Source of the DNA: Penicillus capitatus | Lineage: Eukaryota; Chlorophyta | NCBI GenBank assembly: GCA_965649825.1 | Contig: OZ287702.1 | Location: forward strand, 1,302,001 to 1,366,000 | DNA length: 64,000 bases | Reading direction: 5' to 3' | Shown: piece by piece, positions 24,853 to 37,394 of the stretch | Layout of the letters: every line of letters begins with the position of its first letter | Numbering within the stretch: position 1 is the stretch's first letter | The notes under the pieces: generated by a model | Told to the model about the DNA's origin: nothing | The model's input: only the letters and a program-made list of their open reading frames with translations | The model's database searches: none | Position numbers and translations under genes: made by a program

Positions 24853-25180
24853 TCAGTCGAGGCATTGGCGATAGCAGTAGATCAGGCCGCCGAAGAAGGC
24901 CATCCAGATGATGAAGCCGATGCAGCTCATGTTTGACTGGTTCCACTGCGCGCAGAGATTCGAATTGCAAGTGATGATGACGTCAGCCTTGTCATCGATG
25001 CGGCAAAGCTCTGGGAATGGCGTATCTCGCGATGAGGCGTCTCTCTCTTACCCGACAGACACGAATTGGCGCCTTCTCCGAAAAAGGATACTTCTCACAG
25101 GCAGATCCGAACGGTCTGAAGTAGAATCGCCTGTTGCGCTGTGTAGAAGACGTTGTTGTGTGTAGCGGATGTGCGTTCAT
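24853..25180 (-). CDS. Small single-pass membrane protein, unrecognised
   Basis: Two exons: an Arg/Ser/Thr-rich N-terminal part from ATG 25180, then a segment with four Cys and a C-terminal membrane helix (CIGFIIWMAFFGGLIYCY) followed by RQCLD and stop at 24853. An intron of about 55 nt (donor just after APIQ) joins the frames. The product is about 90 residues with a short C-terminal tail, so either tail-anchored or inserted with Cys facing a lumen. I know no matching family. Confidence 0.5.
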
Positions 25181-25471
25181 CGAAGAGACGCCCCAAGAGC
25201 TATGATGTCACAAAAAGAGAAGGGTTTTCGGATTTTATTTGGAACACCGATTGGCAATCGCAAGTGAAGACGCCTTATAGACATGCAAGAGTGCGGGTGC
25301 AATTCTGTTTCAGTTAGATAATGAACAAGAGGCGAAGGAAAGAGGCATTCAAGAAAAGGAAGAGAATAAACGACGGCCTTCTGGATTCCTAAGTCTCTCC
25401 AGAGCTGCAGATTTGAACGAGTGACTTTCTGCTTATTCCTCAGCGATGTGGGCATGACGCCTTGATGCAGC

Positions 25472-26236
25472 ATGTCTGTGGATCTCAGCGATCGACTGCG
25501 TGGAAAAACAGAAGAGCCTAACGCTTCCTTGGCTGCCACAAACGCAGCTCGGCAGTACGTCCCTCCAACTCAAGTAGAAACGGCAAGAGTCAAGTGGGCG
25601 TCCTGAATTCTCCTCATATTCGGCAGAAAGAGGCAACTGATTGGGCCAGAAACACACGTTTTGCAACACGAGCGTTCGCTCTGGACTTGGATGCCGACGG
25701 GCAGAATGCCGCAGAGAGAGATGCCGAAATGTATCGCCAAGAGAATGTGGAGATTCTTCTGTGGAATGCCGGTTTGATCGGCATCTGTTTTACAGCAACT
25801 TACGGCTTCTACACACAAGTGCGTCTTGTCATTTTCGCTTCTCAACACTTTAACGTCGTCATTTGGTAGGATCTCGCACTGAGTTATCTGACAGGTGCTT
25901 GTGGAGGCCTGATCTATCTACGTTTGCTCAAGAAAGGCGTCGAGAGCATTGGAGCCACGAACCAAGTCTCATCCCTTGCAGCGCAGCCACGTCTGCTTGT
26001 CCCCGTCATTCTTGTCATGGCTTTTAACAGGTCTCATTTCTGAACGTATTTATGCGCATGCATTCTCATATGGACATAGGTGGAATGCTTTGGCTGGGGA
26101 TCGACTCGGTATACATTTGGAACTGCTGCCTATGTTAATTGGTTTCTTTACTTACAAGGCAGCGATTGTCGGTCGACAGTCTCTCCTTCTCTTTCAGCAG
26201 ATGGTTGCAGAGATTGCAGGAGAGGGGAAGAAATGA
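25472..26236 (+). CDS. CGL160/ATP-synthase-I-like membrane protein (plastid type)
   Basis: Four exons (introns 25574-25626, 25819-25869, 26031-26079) yield about 200 residues: a hydrophilic N-terminal third, then four hydrophobic helices. Key stretches are NVEILLWNAGLIGICFTATY, LSYLTGACGGLIYLRLLKKG, QPRLLVPVILVMAFNRWNAL and HLELLPMLIGFFTYKAA. This pattern, especially PRLLVPVxLVxxxNRWN and LELLPMLxGFFTYK, is what I recall for the C-terminal domain of CGL160, a thylakoid protein that helps assemble the chloroplast ATP synthase c-ring, distantly related to bacterial AtpI. If right, the organism has or had a plastid. No obvious transit peptide is visible at this start; an upstream exon may be missing. 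The stop lies 15 bp from the eL36 stop (convergent). Confidence 0.6.
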
Positions 26237-26251
26237 TGTGCCGTGTTTTGT

Positions 26252-26595
26252 CTATTTTTTGAGTTTTCTCAGAATGGCAGCCATCTCTTCCCTCTTCTTC
26301 TTTCCACGCTTGTGCGTTCCGAGCTTCTTCTTCGCAACCTTCAAGGCGCGTTTGTCTTTTCCGACTTTCAGCAACTCCATGATGCGACGTTCATAAGGGG
26401 CAAAGCCACAGACTTCTCGAACAAGCTCACGTACAAAAGCCGTCCGTTTTCCGATCTGAAAACAGAGAGCAGTGGGTCGGCGAACGGGCGTAGAATGAGA
26501 CGCCGTACAGCGCGCGGTTGTTTGGGCTTCTGTTGAAGCTTTGTCGTCGGATATCCCTTATCCAGACCAACGGCGATGCCAGTATGCGTCGACAT
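26252..26595 (-). CDS. RPL36: 60S ribosomal protein eL36
   Basis: ATG at 26595 begins [14 protein letters not shown], a 49-nt intron follows PKQPRA, and the second exon carries the eL36 core: [40 protein letters not shown] and [15 protein letters not shown], ending at 26252. Length (about 98 residues) is normal for eL36 of the large ribosomal subunit. Confidence 0.95.
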
Positions 26596-27209
26596 GGCAG
26601 CGAAGGATCAGTGTCGGCGGCGAAGGGAAATGACCCTTGATGTGTTAAGCAAAATGCAAAATGAAGAACGAAATGAAGTGATCTTGTCATGTCTTCATAT
26701 CCAACGCCTCTGTGTCAAACCGACAGGACATTCTACATTGCAACCAGTATCCCGTTTGCGAGGAAAGAAAAGAACTTTGATATTCTGTAGCAACTGTAGA
26801 GAGGAGATGCCAGAACTGGTTCAATGTCAAAAACAGGCAGCAGAACGAGAACGATGACAACGCTGAGGTGGTAAGCAAGCAATGTAGAGGCAGTGACATC
26901 GATAGAGAGATTCCAGGACGGGTCAGCTTTCGAAGAAACGCAACAAGATCTGTGATGCAAAGAACTTTGATACGTAGACACGTGTCGTTACAAAGAGCGA
27001 GAACGCGTTTCCGTCTCCGAAAGTTCGGCTGGCCAAGTCACACGTGTGACTTCATAGATACATTCTCGAGGCGGCGTGGACAAAATGGTCAATCAGTGAC
27101 ATCGTTGCATTTCCAACGAGATCTAGGCGCCAACATCCAAGCCGACTGTGCGTTCTTAATGCACGGAATGACTCACAGGTCGACTAATTTGGCCTGGCGT
27201 TGACAGAGG
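26596..27209. other. Intergenic region between divergent eL36 and NDRG genes
   Basis: About 600 bp containing the presumed promoters of two divergent genes. Only short, motif-free ORFs; one minus ORF (26733-26981) has a hydrophobic stretch but no start or splice support. Confidence 0.4.
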
Positions 27210-28273
27210 ATGTCGTCGGATGTCGAATATTGTGTCGACAATCTCGTCAAGGGTATCGCGGCCAAGACCGTAGGGCGATGAAAACAAGATGTGCGTGACC
27301 TTAGGAACGAAGGAACGGGTGCCAACACGATATGGATGTGTGACGGTCACACTTTGCGGCGACCGGTCGAAGACGCCATGTGTGACGTACCACGATGTCG
27401 GGTTGAATCACGAATCGTGTTTCACAAGTCTTCTCGTCTGCAGCGCCGCCACATCGTTGCTCTCAGACAACGTGTGCTTCTTTCACATCGACGCTCCCGG
27501 AACAGAGGTGCGATGTGGTTCCAAAAAGCATGTCGCCGTTTGACGCGGTCCGCGACAGAACGGGGAGGATTCCATGCCACAAGAAATCCTGCCGCTGACA
27601 TTGGAGAAACTGGCTGACCAGGTCGAAGATGTTATCCAGCACTATGGCCTCCCTCGATGCATGGGTACGCTCTTGGGTCGCCAAGGAGGTTACTCAATGG
27701 CGTGTTAAAGGAATGGGCGTCGGTGCAGGTGGATACGTGTTGACGCTTCATGCTGTCAATTACCCAAAAAGTGTCTTCGCTTTGGTGCTGCTCTCACCGG
27801 CATGCACTCAAGCGAGTTGGTGGGAATGGTCTTTTGGATCCGTCGCTTTGTGGTACATGAAGTTTCGAGGACTCCATGGCTTCGCTCTTGACCATTTGGC
27901 GCATCGACTGGTTTCTGGACGGTCTGCTGAATTGATGCTGACCCTGAGGAAGGCAATTGGGCACATGTCGCCAAGTGGAGTGTACCATTACCTCGCTGCT
28001 GTTCTGTCTCGTCCGGATTTGGTATCGAGAATTAAGGAGTTGCAAACGGAAAGAGTCTTGTTGCTATGGGGATATGAAGCACTCTACAAAACGGACAGTT
28101 GTGAGATGAATCGAGAATTTGTGCAACATCGAGATAGAGTTGGATGGTCAGAAATCGACAATTGCGGGGTACTTCTGACAGAGGAGAGTCCGTTTCGCAT
28201 TTTGGACGAGATGTACTATTTCGTGCGAGCATTGCAGGCTCGTGGATACTGTCTAGACTGGAAAGTGGAGTAA
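27210..28273 (+). CDS. NDRG-family alpha/beta-hydrolase-fold protein
   Basis: Four exons. After MSSDVEYCVDNLVK the second exon reads GCVTVTLCGDRSKTPCVTYH then DVGLNHESCFTSLL, the NDRG hallmark, then FFHIDAPGTED across an intron, a helix LEKLADQVEDVIQHYGL and MGVGAGGYVLTLHAV, where a true hydrolase would have its nucleophile elbow. As in other NDRG proteins the catalytic Ser is absent, so it is a non-enzymatic fold; plant NDL and animal NDRG members act in G-protein or stress signalling. The last exon is long and ends at 28273. Confidence 0.9.
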
Positions 28274-28606
28274 TAGACGAGCGTGTTCTACGTGCAATGC
28301 ATCGACTCTGACATCTTGACTCTGGTCTGTGTCCACTGACCGCCAATCCATTGTATTTCTGGAGACGTCTTGCGTTTGCAGAATGTTTTATGATGAATGC
28401 CAGTCGTTGTTGATATCATGAGAAAGGAAGACATAGGAGGCTGAACACTTAACTCAACGAGGAACTGTCTCGAACTCTCTTAGGAGAAAAAACGCGCTAC
28501 GCCTGATGCTGAAGATCTGTTCCAACGCTTCTTTCTTGTCGATGCCAACACCACCGAACCATTCTCCTCTGTCTCGTCTAGAATCCAAACTTCAGCTTTC
28601 GTCCAT

Positions 28607-29125
28607 TTACGCCATTTTCTCTCCTTCATGGTTGTCTGGCTCTTCTACGGTCGGTGGTGCTTCGTCTACTTGCATGATATCGGATGGTCAAGGGTTCCAC
28701 TGCCGGATAGATAACCATGCGGGACTGGGGATCGTTGGCAAAACACGTGAACACTTGGACTATATCGTCCTCCACAGAACCATCGTCTGTCACTACAGAT
28801 ATCGGATGACAAAGACTGTTTGCTGTTAAGAGAAGGTTGTCTTTGAGTGTTGGATAGTGATATGCAATCATTCCTGTTGGGAATCGATACAAATAGCTTA
28901 ATACAAAGAAAGTCGATATGCGCGCCGACAACGTCGACACAATCGTTCCCGATGAATGTGGTGGGCGACATAACACCTGCATCTCCTCAGTGACCTCTTC
29001 ACCCAAAGCACAATGTCCTTATATTTGAGTGATCGTGAGCCTAATGTTATCACTAGCAAACCGTCCATATTGTCAGGAATTGCTTTACGTGTTACAGAGT
29101 GAGGTATACAATGGTCTACGTTCAC
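28607..29125 (-). CDS. Possible unrecognised protein
   Basis: Minus-strand frames read as plausible protein (GLLVITLGSRSLKYKDIVLW, then FPTGMIAYHYPTLKDNLLLT, ending VEEPDNHEGEKMA at 28607), with frame changes suggesting short introns. No family recognised; no ATG found for the first exon, so the 5' end is open. Confidence 0.3.
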
Positions 29126-30059
29126 GTATTCGTGTCACAGGTGACATGACAGATGAGTCACCGGCCTATCAGGACCACAGGAAAGTATCCATAGGTTAAC
29201 GTAAACCTCGTGTAAGCGCCCCTTCGGAGACAGAACGCTTAGAAAATGAGACAGTCACGATGGGACAACCTCAGTCCTTCTGACACACATATATAAACCT
29301 GACGTTGCATTGTAACATTTGTACAGTTATGTCAAAATGATTATTGCGTGGTTGCAACACAGAGAAGAGGCCCAAAACGTCTGGGAGTGTATTCGACCTC
29401 CACAGAGATTTGCCTTTGTCCATCCGCAGCTCGCTGTGACTATACTGACCGGCTCGGCCTACATTGACAGACCAAATGAAAACGCACCCTCTAGGACAAT
29501 GCAGAACTGAGGGATTGTCGCCAAGATTTCCCTGAAGATAGGACTGCCTTGTGCAGAAAGAGTTCATGTGTATCTGGGGCGATAGCTGTCTTGTCAACTG
29601 GGCTCATTGGCTTCTGAATGGCCTTTTTTCTCTTGCTCTGTTGGGTTGATGACTCATCTGCCTAGGAAATCACCTTATCACCTGGGTATATAAAGGACAA
29701 TATGGACCGTGAAACACCTTGCTTCGAAGTGTCTAGACTTCCCATGTTCTCGCTTTCACTGCGCGGCCGATCGGCGGTAGAGGTCTTCAAATCTGTAGAT
29801 ACAGACCCCTGTACCACGGAATCATCAAACCATCGTCGAACAGTGTGTCGACCTGGTTCGTCACAAATCTGTTGGTTCTTTTCCAGCGTCGCGACTCCTC
29901 CATTGGCGCAGCCCAAGATTCATCAAACATGTTATGATCGTACGTCGAACGGTGTCGTGTTTTCGTCGTTTGTTACGCGCTGAAACGCGCTAACGACGAA
30001 GGCATATCGTTACAGAAGACTGTTCTGGCAATCAGTGTTCGGTCTTTATACGCGTCGAT
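29126..30059. other. No supported gene
   Basis: Short ORFs on both strands (29271-29597 minus, 29702-29983 plus) without motifs. A direct reading of the minus ORF at 29662-29916 beg ins at a TTG, not ATG. Probably intergenic and promoter for the next gene. Confidence 0.35.
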
Positions 30060-33000
30060 GTGACATTTGACGCGTCCCGTGGCAGCTGCACGAAGGTGGA
30101 CAGCTGTTCACTGACAACGGTCAGTGCGAAAACAGTCGGTGTTTGCAGTGAGACGAAATCGGATGACCGAGGGCACGATTGGCTTCTGCTCGGAGCAATA
30201 GTGAACTTCGTCACGTATCTGGCTACGCAGCACGAAGACGTAATCTTTGCTGTCCCCTCAGGCACGCACCGCCAGGGAAACGATGACGTAACCCTCCGCG
30301 TCCCATTGAACCCGGCCCTCTCGGCAAAGCCTTGTGTGCTTTCCGCTACACCACGGGGACTGGCTGATGATGATGGCGGCACCGTGACGCTAGCTGAGAC
30401 CAACATGTGCATCGTCGTTGTCCCGTCGCGCCTCGAAGGGAGAGAGACAGAAATTGAGTGTTTCGACGAGCACCTCGACCAGCTGGAAAACGACAGAAGC
30501 CTTCTCGGCGAAGAAAGCGAGTTTCCATGCACAGGGTTTCTGTTCCATTTCCGATACACCACACGTTTCCTCTTTCAAACTCGACGGACAACACGACCTT
30601 CACTCGACCCAATAACAAAGCATCTCAGGTTCGGGTCTACAGAATTGTAGAAGTTGAAGTTGGACAGTTTGATCACCACGTATACCGTGTGGTGTGTGAC
30701 GTGACGTGTCCCTTCTTTCCGTACGACACCGGAGTTCACGCCTTCGACAGGATTCTTGTTCGTCGTGCCGTGCTGCTTTCCTTTGTCCACCTGCGTCCCG
30801 TTTGTTCTTCGTGTAGATCATTACGTGCTGTTCCGTTGAAAGAACACTATCGTCTGCTTCGAAGACATACGCACTTCGTCGGCACGTGTACGACGTCGGC
30901 TTTCGATGAAGGTTGTTTCTTCGCAAAAACGCCAAATTGGCTATATCCCAACGACGTCTGCTCGACAGACACTTCCCTCTCCACCTCCCTGTCCGCAGGA
31001 AAACTCTGTCGACGTCGAAATGCCTGACCTCGAAGGTACGACGGCGAACGGGTGCGTTTCTGGAGAAAACCTGGCAACAGCGTCCCTTTCGTCCGTCTAC
31101 TCAGTTTCGGACATTGACAGTATCCTCGACGACGATCTCTGGTCACTCAATCGAACGCAATCTGACGTCGAGAGTGACGCGGACAGCTCCGACTTGGACG
31201 ATATCGTCACCACTGGGACGGACGTCTGTCACGCCGCGACTCTCGAGACTTTTCTTGAAAGTGAGACCGCGCACTCCATCATCCATTTTCGATTCTCTGA
31301 GTCAAGATCTCGAGTTCATCCCTGCCGAAATGAACCGAATTTTGAAGCTCATTGGGACGCTGGACGAGAAGTGTGAAGGTAGGCGCCGTTCCGATCGAAC
31401 CTGTACCAAAGCGACGGTCTGTCCAATGCAGAGATTACAGACTTACTGGAACATCCATCCGACGAATGGTTTTTGTTGCATCAGACAAAGAAACAGAAGA
31501 AATCGAATACCACCGAGAACGGAGAAGGCTCAAATGGCGAAGTTTCCCAATCGAATGTCGGCAACGGAGACAGAGAACTGATGATCTATCGGAAGATTTA
31601 TGAAGGACAGGACGGTGTCATCGGATTCGAAGCTTACAAGGCACGATTGGCCAAAGCAAGAAAACTTGAACGGCAAAGAGAGTTAGAGCTCAGAGCCAAT
31701 GAACTCGTTTCCGTCTCAGACAGTGGTTTCAAGATCATTTACGAAAAAGGTCCAGCACCGTCGAGACGATAGCAGATCGCTGACGTGAACGGCTGACTGT
31801 ACACAGATGACGAAACAACAGGGGCAGCAGACGGAAAAGAGACGCAGCCCAACAGCAAGAGTCAAGCAACTTCGCAAGCGGCAACATCCAGGGGAGGGGA
31901 AGCAAAGGTGGAACCTATAGCTGAATCACAGGAAAGCAAACGGACCAAATCTAAAGCACAAGAAGATGACAACAGTCCTATCCCTCCAATGGATTTAGTC
32001 GATAGCTATCTGAAAGAACTCGAACCCGGAACAGGTTCTCTCAACGGTGAATCCTGTCGAAGTCTGTGCGTTCTACATTGATCGACGAAGATACAGGTGG
32101 ACGGGGAGAGTTTATGGAGATCGACTGCAGCAGCCTTCCGTTTGAGGATACAGGAATGGGCGATGACTGGAAAGAGGAATTCGAGGACATCCAGCAGGAA
32201 AACAAAATGAATCAAGTTCAGCGCGACGACGTATGACAGCTTCTAGTTTCTTCCTTTGACATGTTGTGCTGTGGCATTAGATGCAGACATTGCGTACGTT
32301 CATGGAGAACCAACTTGCCCTTCTCTGGAGGTATACCTTGAGAAAGAAAGCTCTCACGCGTAAGGTGATCGTCTTCTTCGCCGTGACGTGGTCGGCAGCT
32401 GTATCGAACAGGCTTACGAAATGGTGCTACATCACTACGCGTCTTTGATACAGGAGCTCGAGCCGAACAAGTTCGGTGCCAGTCTAAAGTGTTACCCCGA
32501 GGCGACGGTGATTCAGAGGGCAATGCTTAACGAGCTTGAGGAGCAATTCGTGTCGCCGGAGGAGATGTCGGAGTTGTATAAAGACGTGGAGGAGCTCTTG
32601 GCGCAATGTGACCCTATCGAAGACGGTTATCCTCACGTACCGGGAGAACCCCAGTATCATCAAGACACGCAGCGTAAAACTACGTATTGTCTACAGAAAC
32701 GTCTTCCGAGTCGTGAATGTGCTGCAGCTCCGAATTTGAAGCAGGAAGAAGCGTGCAAAGCTCCATTATTCTGTCAAGACGGCGGCAGAAAGCTGCTTAT
32801 GGACGAAAACTGCCGTCATGATAAGGGGGGTGGTACATGCTCCGCACGACCGCCCGTCAACGGTGCCGTGTCGGTCTGCAGTCCGAGTATGGGAAGCACT
32901 CAGGTCTTTGCCCGTTTCGAAGGCATGCCAAATGTCGGAGATGTGCATGCCCGTTCCGCACGCAATAAGAGACACAAACCTGCCAAAGCGCCATCCGGTA

Positions 33001-33489
33001 TGTCCCATGCAGCGAAATCTCCGCAGGTAAATGCTTTCAAGACCGGTCGCCTTTGGATGAGTCGTACTGTGGCCGCAGTCGACGGGGCGCTTGCTAACCT
33101 ACCACGATATCGCTACGCCCGCCGCGGCGGAGAAACTCTCTGGACATCCCGCCGAACTCTTTTGGCCAGACGACGATCTGTGGTATCTCATACACATTGA
33201 CGTCATTGACCCTGAGGCGAAGACGGCGAATATCGTCTATACGACGGGAGAAACGGAGAGACTCGAACTCGACGACATCGTCCGCGAAGGACACATGTCT
33301 CTTCTACCCGAACCCGAAGACACAGATCTTTCTGTTGACGAAGACGCGCTTCAGCAGACAGCAGATGTCGAAGTCGGCGAAGAAGTGATAAGTGAACTGT
33401 CTGCATCTGAAATGAGAGGCGCCTATCTCGACGATCCTTCTCACGATGAAGATGAAGTAACGAATGCCGTTTCCGATGGGACGTTGTGA
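30060..33489 (+). CDS. Large acidic protein with C-terminal Tudor-like domain
   Basis: A chain of plus-strand exons can be linked by short introns (for example about 31749-31807 and 32034-32088, each restoring the frame). Parts are strongly acidic (SVSDIDSILDDDLWSLNRTQ near 31110), a helical basic segment follows (FEAYKARLAKARKLERQREL near 31630), then helical segments around 32290-32640 (SPEEMSELYKDVEELLAQ). The last exon (33091-33489) has AELFWPDDDLWYLIHIDVID then NIVYTTGETERLELDDI, the beta-strand pattern of a Tudor/PWWP-like domain, and an acidic tail. Such domains read methylated histones or arginines, so a chromatin role is likely but inferred. The start codon and the exons near 32650-33090 are uncertain; two genes cannot be excluded. 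Confidence 0.5.
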
Positions 33490-33713
33490 TTTTCATTCCT
33501 TTGGCCTGTCTATCTGTCTGTAGTTGGTCAGTGAAGATGAAGAGGAGGAGGTCATGGTGAATATCCACCGTAGCCGACAATCGCGACGTGCTGAATTGAA
33601 AGCTGAAGGCATGCAAATGCAGGAAAAACACTCGTAGTCTGGGCAGAACGGTGTTTTTCTTTTTGTCCGTTTGTATTTGATCAATTAGACGTGTAAAACC
33701 GGCGAACATTAGT

Positions 33714-36577
33714 CTAGTCTCTATCCAGAGCCACAGTTGTATTCGTAATAAGCTTGTCTAGATCATGCACAGCTCGGACAAGATGTAGAGGCGGCTGATT
33801 CTGAAAGCAGATGATCGTGTGTATACACACATGCTGATGGGACGTGATGCGCATTACTTCTTGACCCATGCACTGGAGCTGTTCAATAATATCTCCTATC
33901 ATGTTCTTGACTTTCACTTCCAGTATCGTCCGAAGCGCTTCCCTTTGTTTACGTTGGTAGGCGACCAAGCCTTCGTACTCTCTCTTCCATCGGTCACTGC
34001 ACACTAGACACCGTTCACATCCCAATTTGGGTGGGTCACTTTGATCTTCCTGCCTGTCTGCTGTGCATCCTCTTCGGGTCCATCTATTTCGCTGGATGTT
34101 TCTTCCTGAATTTGAGTGGCTTGTGCTGAAGGCTGCAGAGACGAACTAAGGGCATCTAGTTGTTACATACGATATCTGTGAGTTAGGGATGAGGGGAACT
34201 TCGTTGGCGTTTCTGTCCATTCGTTTAGAGCCGCAAGAAGTGGAGAAGTGTGGTCATCGTTATTCCTTTCTGTTTGCTGCACCGCCGCTTTTCGGAGGCG
34301 CAGCAGTTGGCTGGATTTCATGTCCAATGCATCTTCCAGTCTCTTACGCTCTTGTTCGCTGCTTTCCAAGTCTTCCTATATTCCCTCCTTAAATCCTACC
34401 CTTGCTCGCCTCACTGAACAGAAAAGCACTTGAAGGCCGAGTATCAGTTCGTCTCTTTCATTGAGTCGTGCAGTGAGCGCAATCATTATATCTCGTTGTT
34501 TGATCAGGAGTTTCTTGTAGCGATCGACCTGTGCTTTGTCAGCATCCACGCCTTCTCTCTCTTTCTCCAACTGTTTCAGTTTCGTCTCGTATTCCTCTGT
34601 CGTGAACGGACTGAGGCATTAGGGATTTGATGTGACTGTGTGCACCTCTGATTCTCTTATGCTCGCGATCGATCAAGATTCGAAAGGCTGGAGTGTCTTC
34701 GATTTTGTGCCCGCCGAGAAGCAACTGCGATTGCATTGTGTTGATTTTCTTCTCTAGTTTCTCCTTCAGTCTCTTCTCTCTCATGAACTCACGAGAACGT
34801 TCCTCCAGGGCTGTGATCGCTGCAAGTTTATCACGCTCTGCTCGGCGCTTTTCTTCCTCCGCCTGTGAACAGGAATAGCTAAATGTCCAGTTCGATCCCC
34901 ATACGCACCTCAAGTAATCGACGTTTATCAACGAGATCTGCATTTCGCTGTTTCAATTCAGATCTCAAGAGCTTCAGTTCACGCTCATATTTTCTCAGTA
35001 ACGCCCGTTGATCGAGATCTTCGTTAACAACGGCTTCGTTCTTTATCTTTTTGGCTCGGTTTGCAAATTTCAGTGTCGAAACGGATTCGGCAAACGCCTC
35101 GAGAGCCGGCGAGATCATACACAACATGATCGTTTTGCAGTTGCCCCCGATGCTGTCTTCCAAAATCCTTGTCAACTTGGAATTGCGGAATGGTATGTGT
35201 GACCGTGGCGTACTGGATGTAATCACAGAAATCACGTTTCCTACAACGAAACCACACACATTGCGCAACGACACAGACGAAGGCAGCACCGAGTGCCGAA
35301 AGGGATTGGTTAATCTTTTTGCTCTCTTCCAATCTGCGGCCTGTCGCTCCGGTCACGTGAACGCGTTCGGATCCAGCCAAATCGACAAGGTTCAGTTTGC
35401 CGACCTTCACCGTTCGTGCCCTTTCGGTCGATGCATAACCTACGGCTGCAAGAAACAGACCATTGACTAATTCCGCGTTTGGTGTTACATGTCGCGGAGG
35501 TGGGAGACGCCTTATTAAGATCCGTCCAGTCCGTAGAGGCAATGATGGATTTCTCCACAATGAGCTTCAGAATAGCATGACTGCGACTGCTCACTTCGTT
35601 CATGTTGGTTGTGCCGGTCGTTCTCTACAGTAAAGAACATCTCCCCATGAGGCAAACGTCGAGACACGACTACCATCTGTGCTCCCTTTGCCATCAGTTC
35701 ATAAACTTGCATTGGCGAGCGGACAACCCATTCAGAGAGTCGATGCACATAGACGCCCTTTCGTGCATCCTCTCGAATGGAGAGATTATAGCGATCTTCT
35801 TTCAGCAAATCCGATATGCCTTCATTGTAGATCTGCATGTAGGATGCACGAACCAAGTACTTACTAAAAGCACAAAGCTCCCTTCAGATGACACCGCTCT
35901 CAATACGTCTGGAATCAGTCGAAGGCGATGTACGGAAAGCGCGTTTGCTGCTGAGCACCTGCTCGAATCTGGATCGTTTTCGATACAGGAAAAGATGTCA
36001 TGAATGGCTCTGGGGATAACACCCGCTTCCAGACCATCCGGCGATCCTGAATATCGCATTCGGCGGCCATGTGATCGGACGTATACGACCTTCCATGGTG
36101 TACGTCTTTCCCGTTCCGGTCTGACCATAAGCGATGATCGTCGTGTTGTATCCCTCAAGAACTGATAGGATAGTGTGTTTCACTGAACCATCGTAAATCT
36201 CTTCTTGTTCGCTCGTGATATCAAAGACGTGGTCGAATGTGAAACGGTGTGTCGTGAAAAGTCCTCCGCCGATGGAGGATGGAGACGAAGTGTTGTCCGC
36301 CGACTGCGCAATAGCTTCGAGGTTCTCCGAGATGATGATGTTTTTGTTGGAAGGATCGACGAAGACGGTATGTTCGTAAGGCCGCTGTCCTTCCAGCTCT
36401 CTCTCAAGCGGAGGTCGCACGCGTATGATGACCTTTGGAAAGACGCACATTCTCGACGAAGTCGTGGACCTCGTTGACTTTGAAGCTATCTGAAACGGAA
36501 CTCGGACTACCGGGAAACGATGTCGGACAGTGTTTTGTTGCGCATAAACTGCGCATTTCATTGTCGTCGATACCCAT
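33714..36577 (-). CDS. N-terminal-motor kinesin
   Basis: ATG at 36577; a 46-nt intron joins SDSFK to [13 protein letters not shown]. The motor has P-loop [15 protein letters not shown], the [11 protein letters not shown] switch-[10 protein letters not shown] switch-II and [20 protein letters not shown], ending with [21 protein letters not shown] neck and discontinuous coiled coil follow ([40 protein letters not shown], and helices to about 33950). The last exon includes [11 protein letters not shown], two CxxC pairs that might bind zinc, and ends at 33714. All residues for ATP hydrolysis are present, so it should be an active microtubule motor; the subfamily is not clear. About ten introns of 45-60 nt. 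The neighbour downstream is the Tudor-like gene (convergent). Confidence 0.9.
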
Positions 36578-36625
36578 GTCGGATCTGGAAGAAGGCAAAC
36601 GACCGTCGATACGAACTCGTGTCAC

Positions 36626-37394
36626 TTGACATGACTCTTAGATGCCGTCCTCGTCGTCTTCGGTCACGTTATGAATTGAAAGGTGTCGGAGGACGAGAGG
36701 GCGCTCGCGGCGTCTCGTGCGGCGTTCTGCGTTATAGCAAAGATCGCATTGTTAATTTGTTTCCGATGTTAAACAAAGATGACTATGTGTGGTATCTAAT
36801 AGGGCTTCGTCATCATGTACCAGTACTTTATTTTGAATGTCGTTGAGGAGAAATGATGTTAGGATTCGGAGATTCTAGCTTGATTTTGTTAATCTTCGAT
36901 GCGTTCTGTGCTCCGTACACGTCGGTTATCTTTTGACATAAGCCTTATACGTCGTCTTCTCGATCGAATCGCTGTCGTAAACGATGTACAATTTCACCTC
37001 CTGTATGCTCACCTACATTAAGATAGATGCATCGTGGAGCAAGGATAGTTATGATACCTAGAAGACTTCTGCTTGTCTGAGGAAGGGGAGAAAAGCAACG
37101 TGGAGTTCGTAGAAAACGACGTATGTAGCCGAATAATCTAAAGAATACTCCCGTCCTTTTAAGCCAACGAATAAAAGTGCACATTACGAAGTAAAGACTA
37201 CTTTTAGAAAATCTCGTCTGCATTCAGCCGCGGCAGACTCGATTCTATTTCACCTCTTGTGCCTGTGCTTTTATAAATTGTTGAGTACTTGAATTGAGAA
37301 AACATTGAACGAACACAGAGAAATCGGATTTAGCACAACAGGCCGTTTCTTTTCTGTGTTCTCCTACGTACGCAATCCGATCTATCATCTTGCT
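36626..37394. other. Intergenic, AT-richer, nothing supported
   Basis: Upstream of the kinesin start and downstream of the small gene at 37.4 kb. Short ORFs only. Confidence 0.4.

Noticed and set aside
29662-29916. Minus ORF beginning Met-Gly-Cys-Ala-Asn-Gly, seeming to carry an N-myristoylation/palmitoylation signal
   Set aside because: The first codon is TTG, not ATG, and no upstream ATG or splice acceptor supports it.
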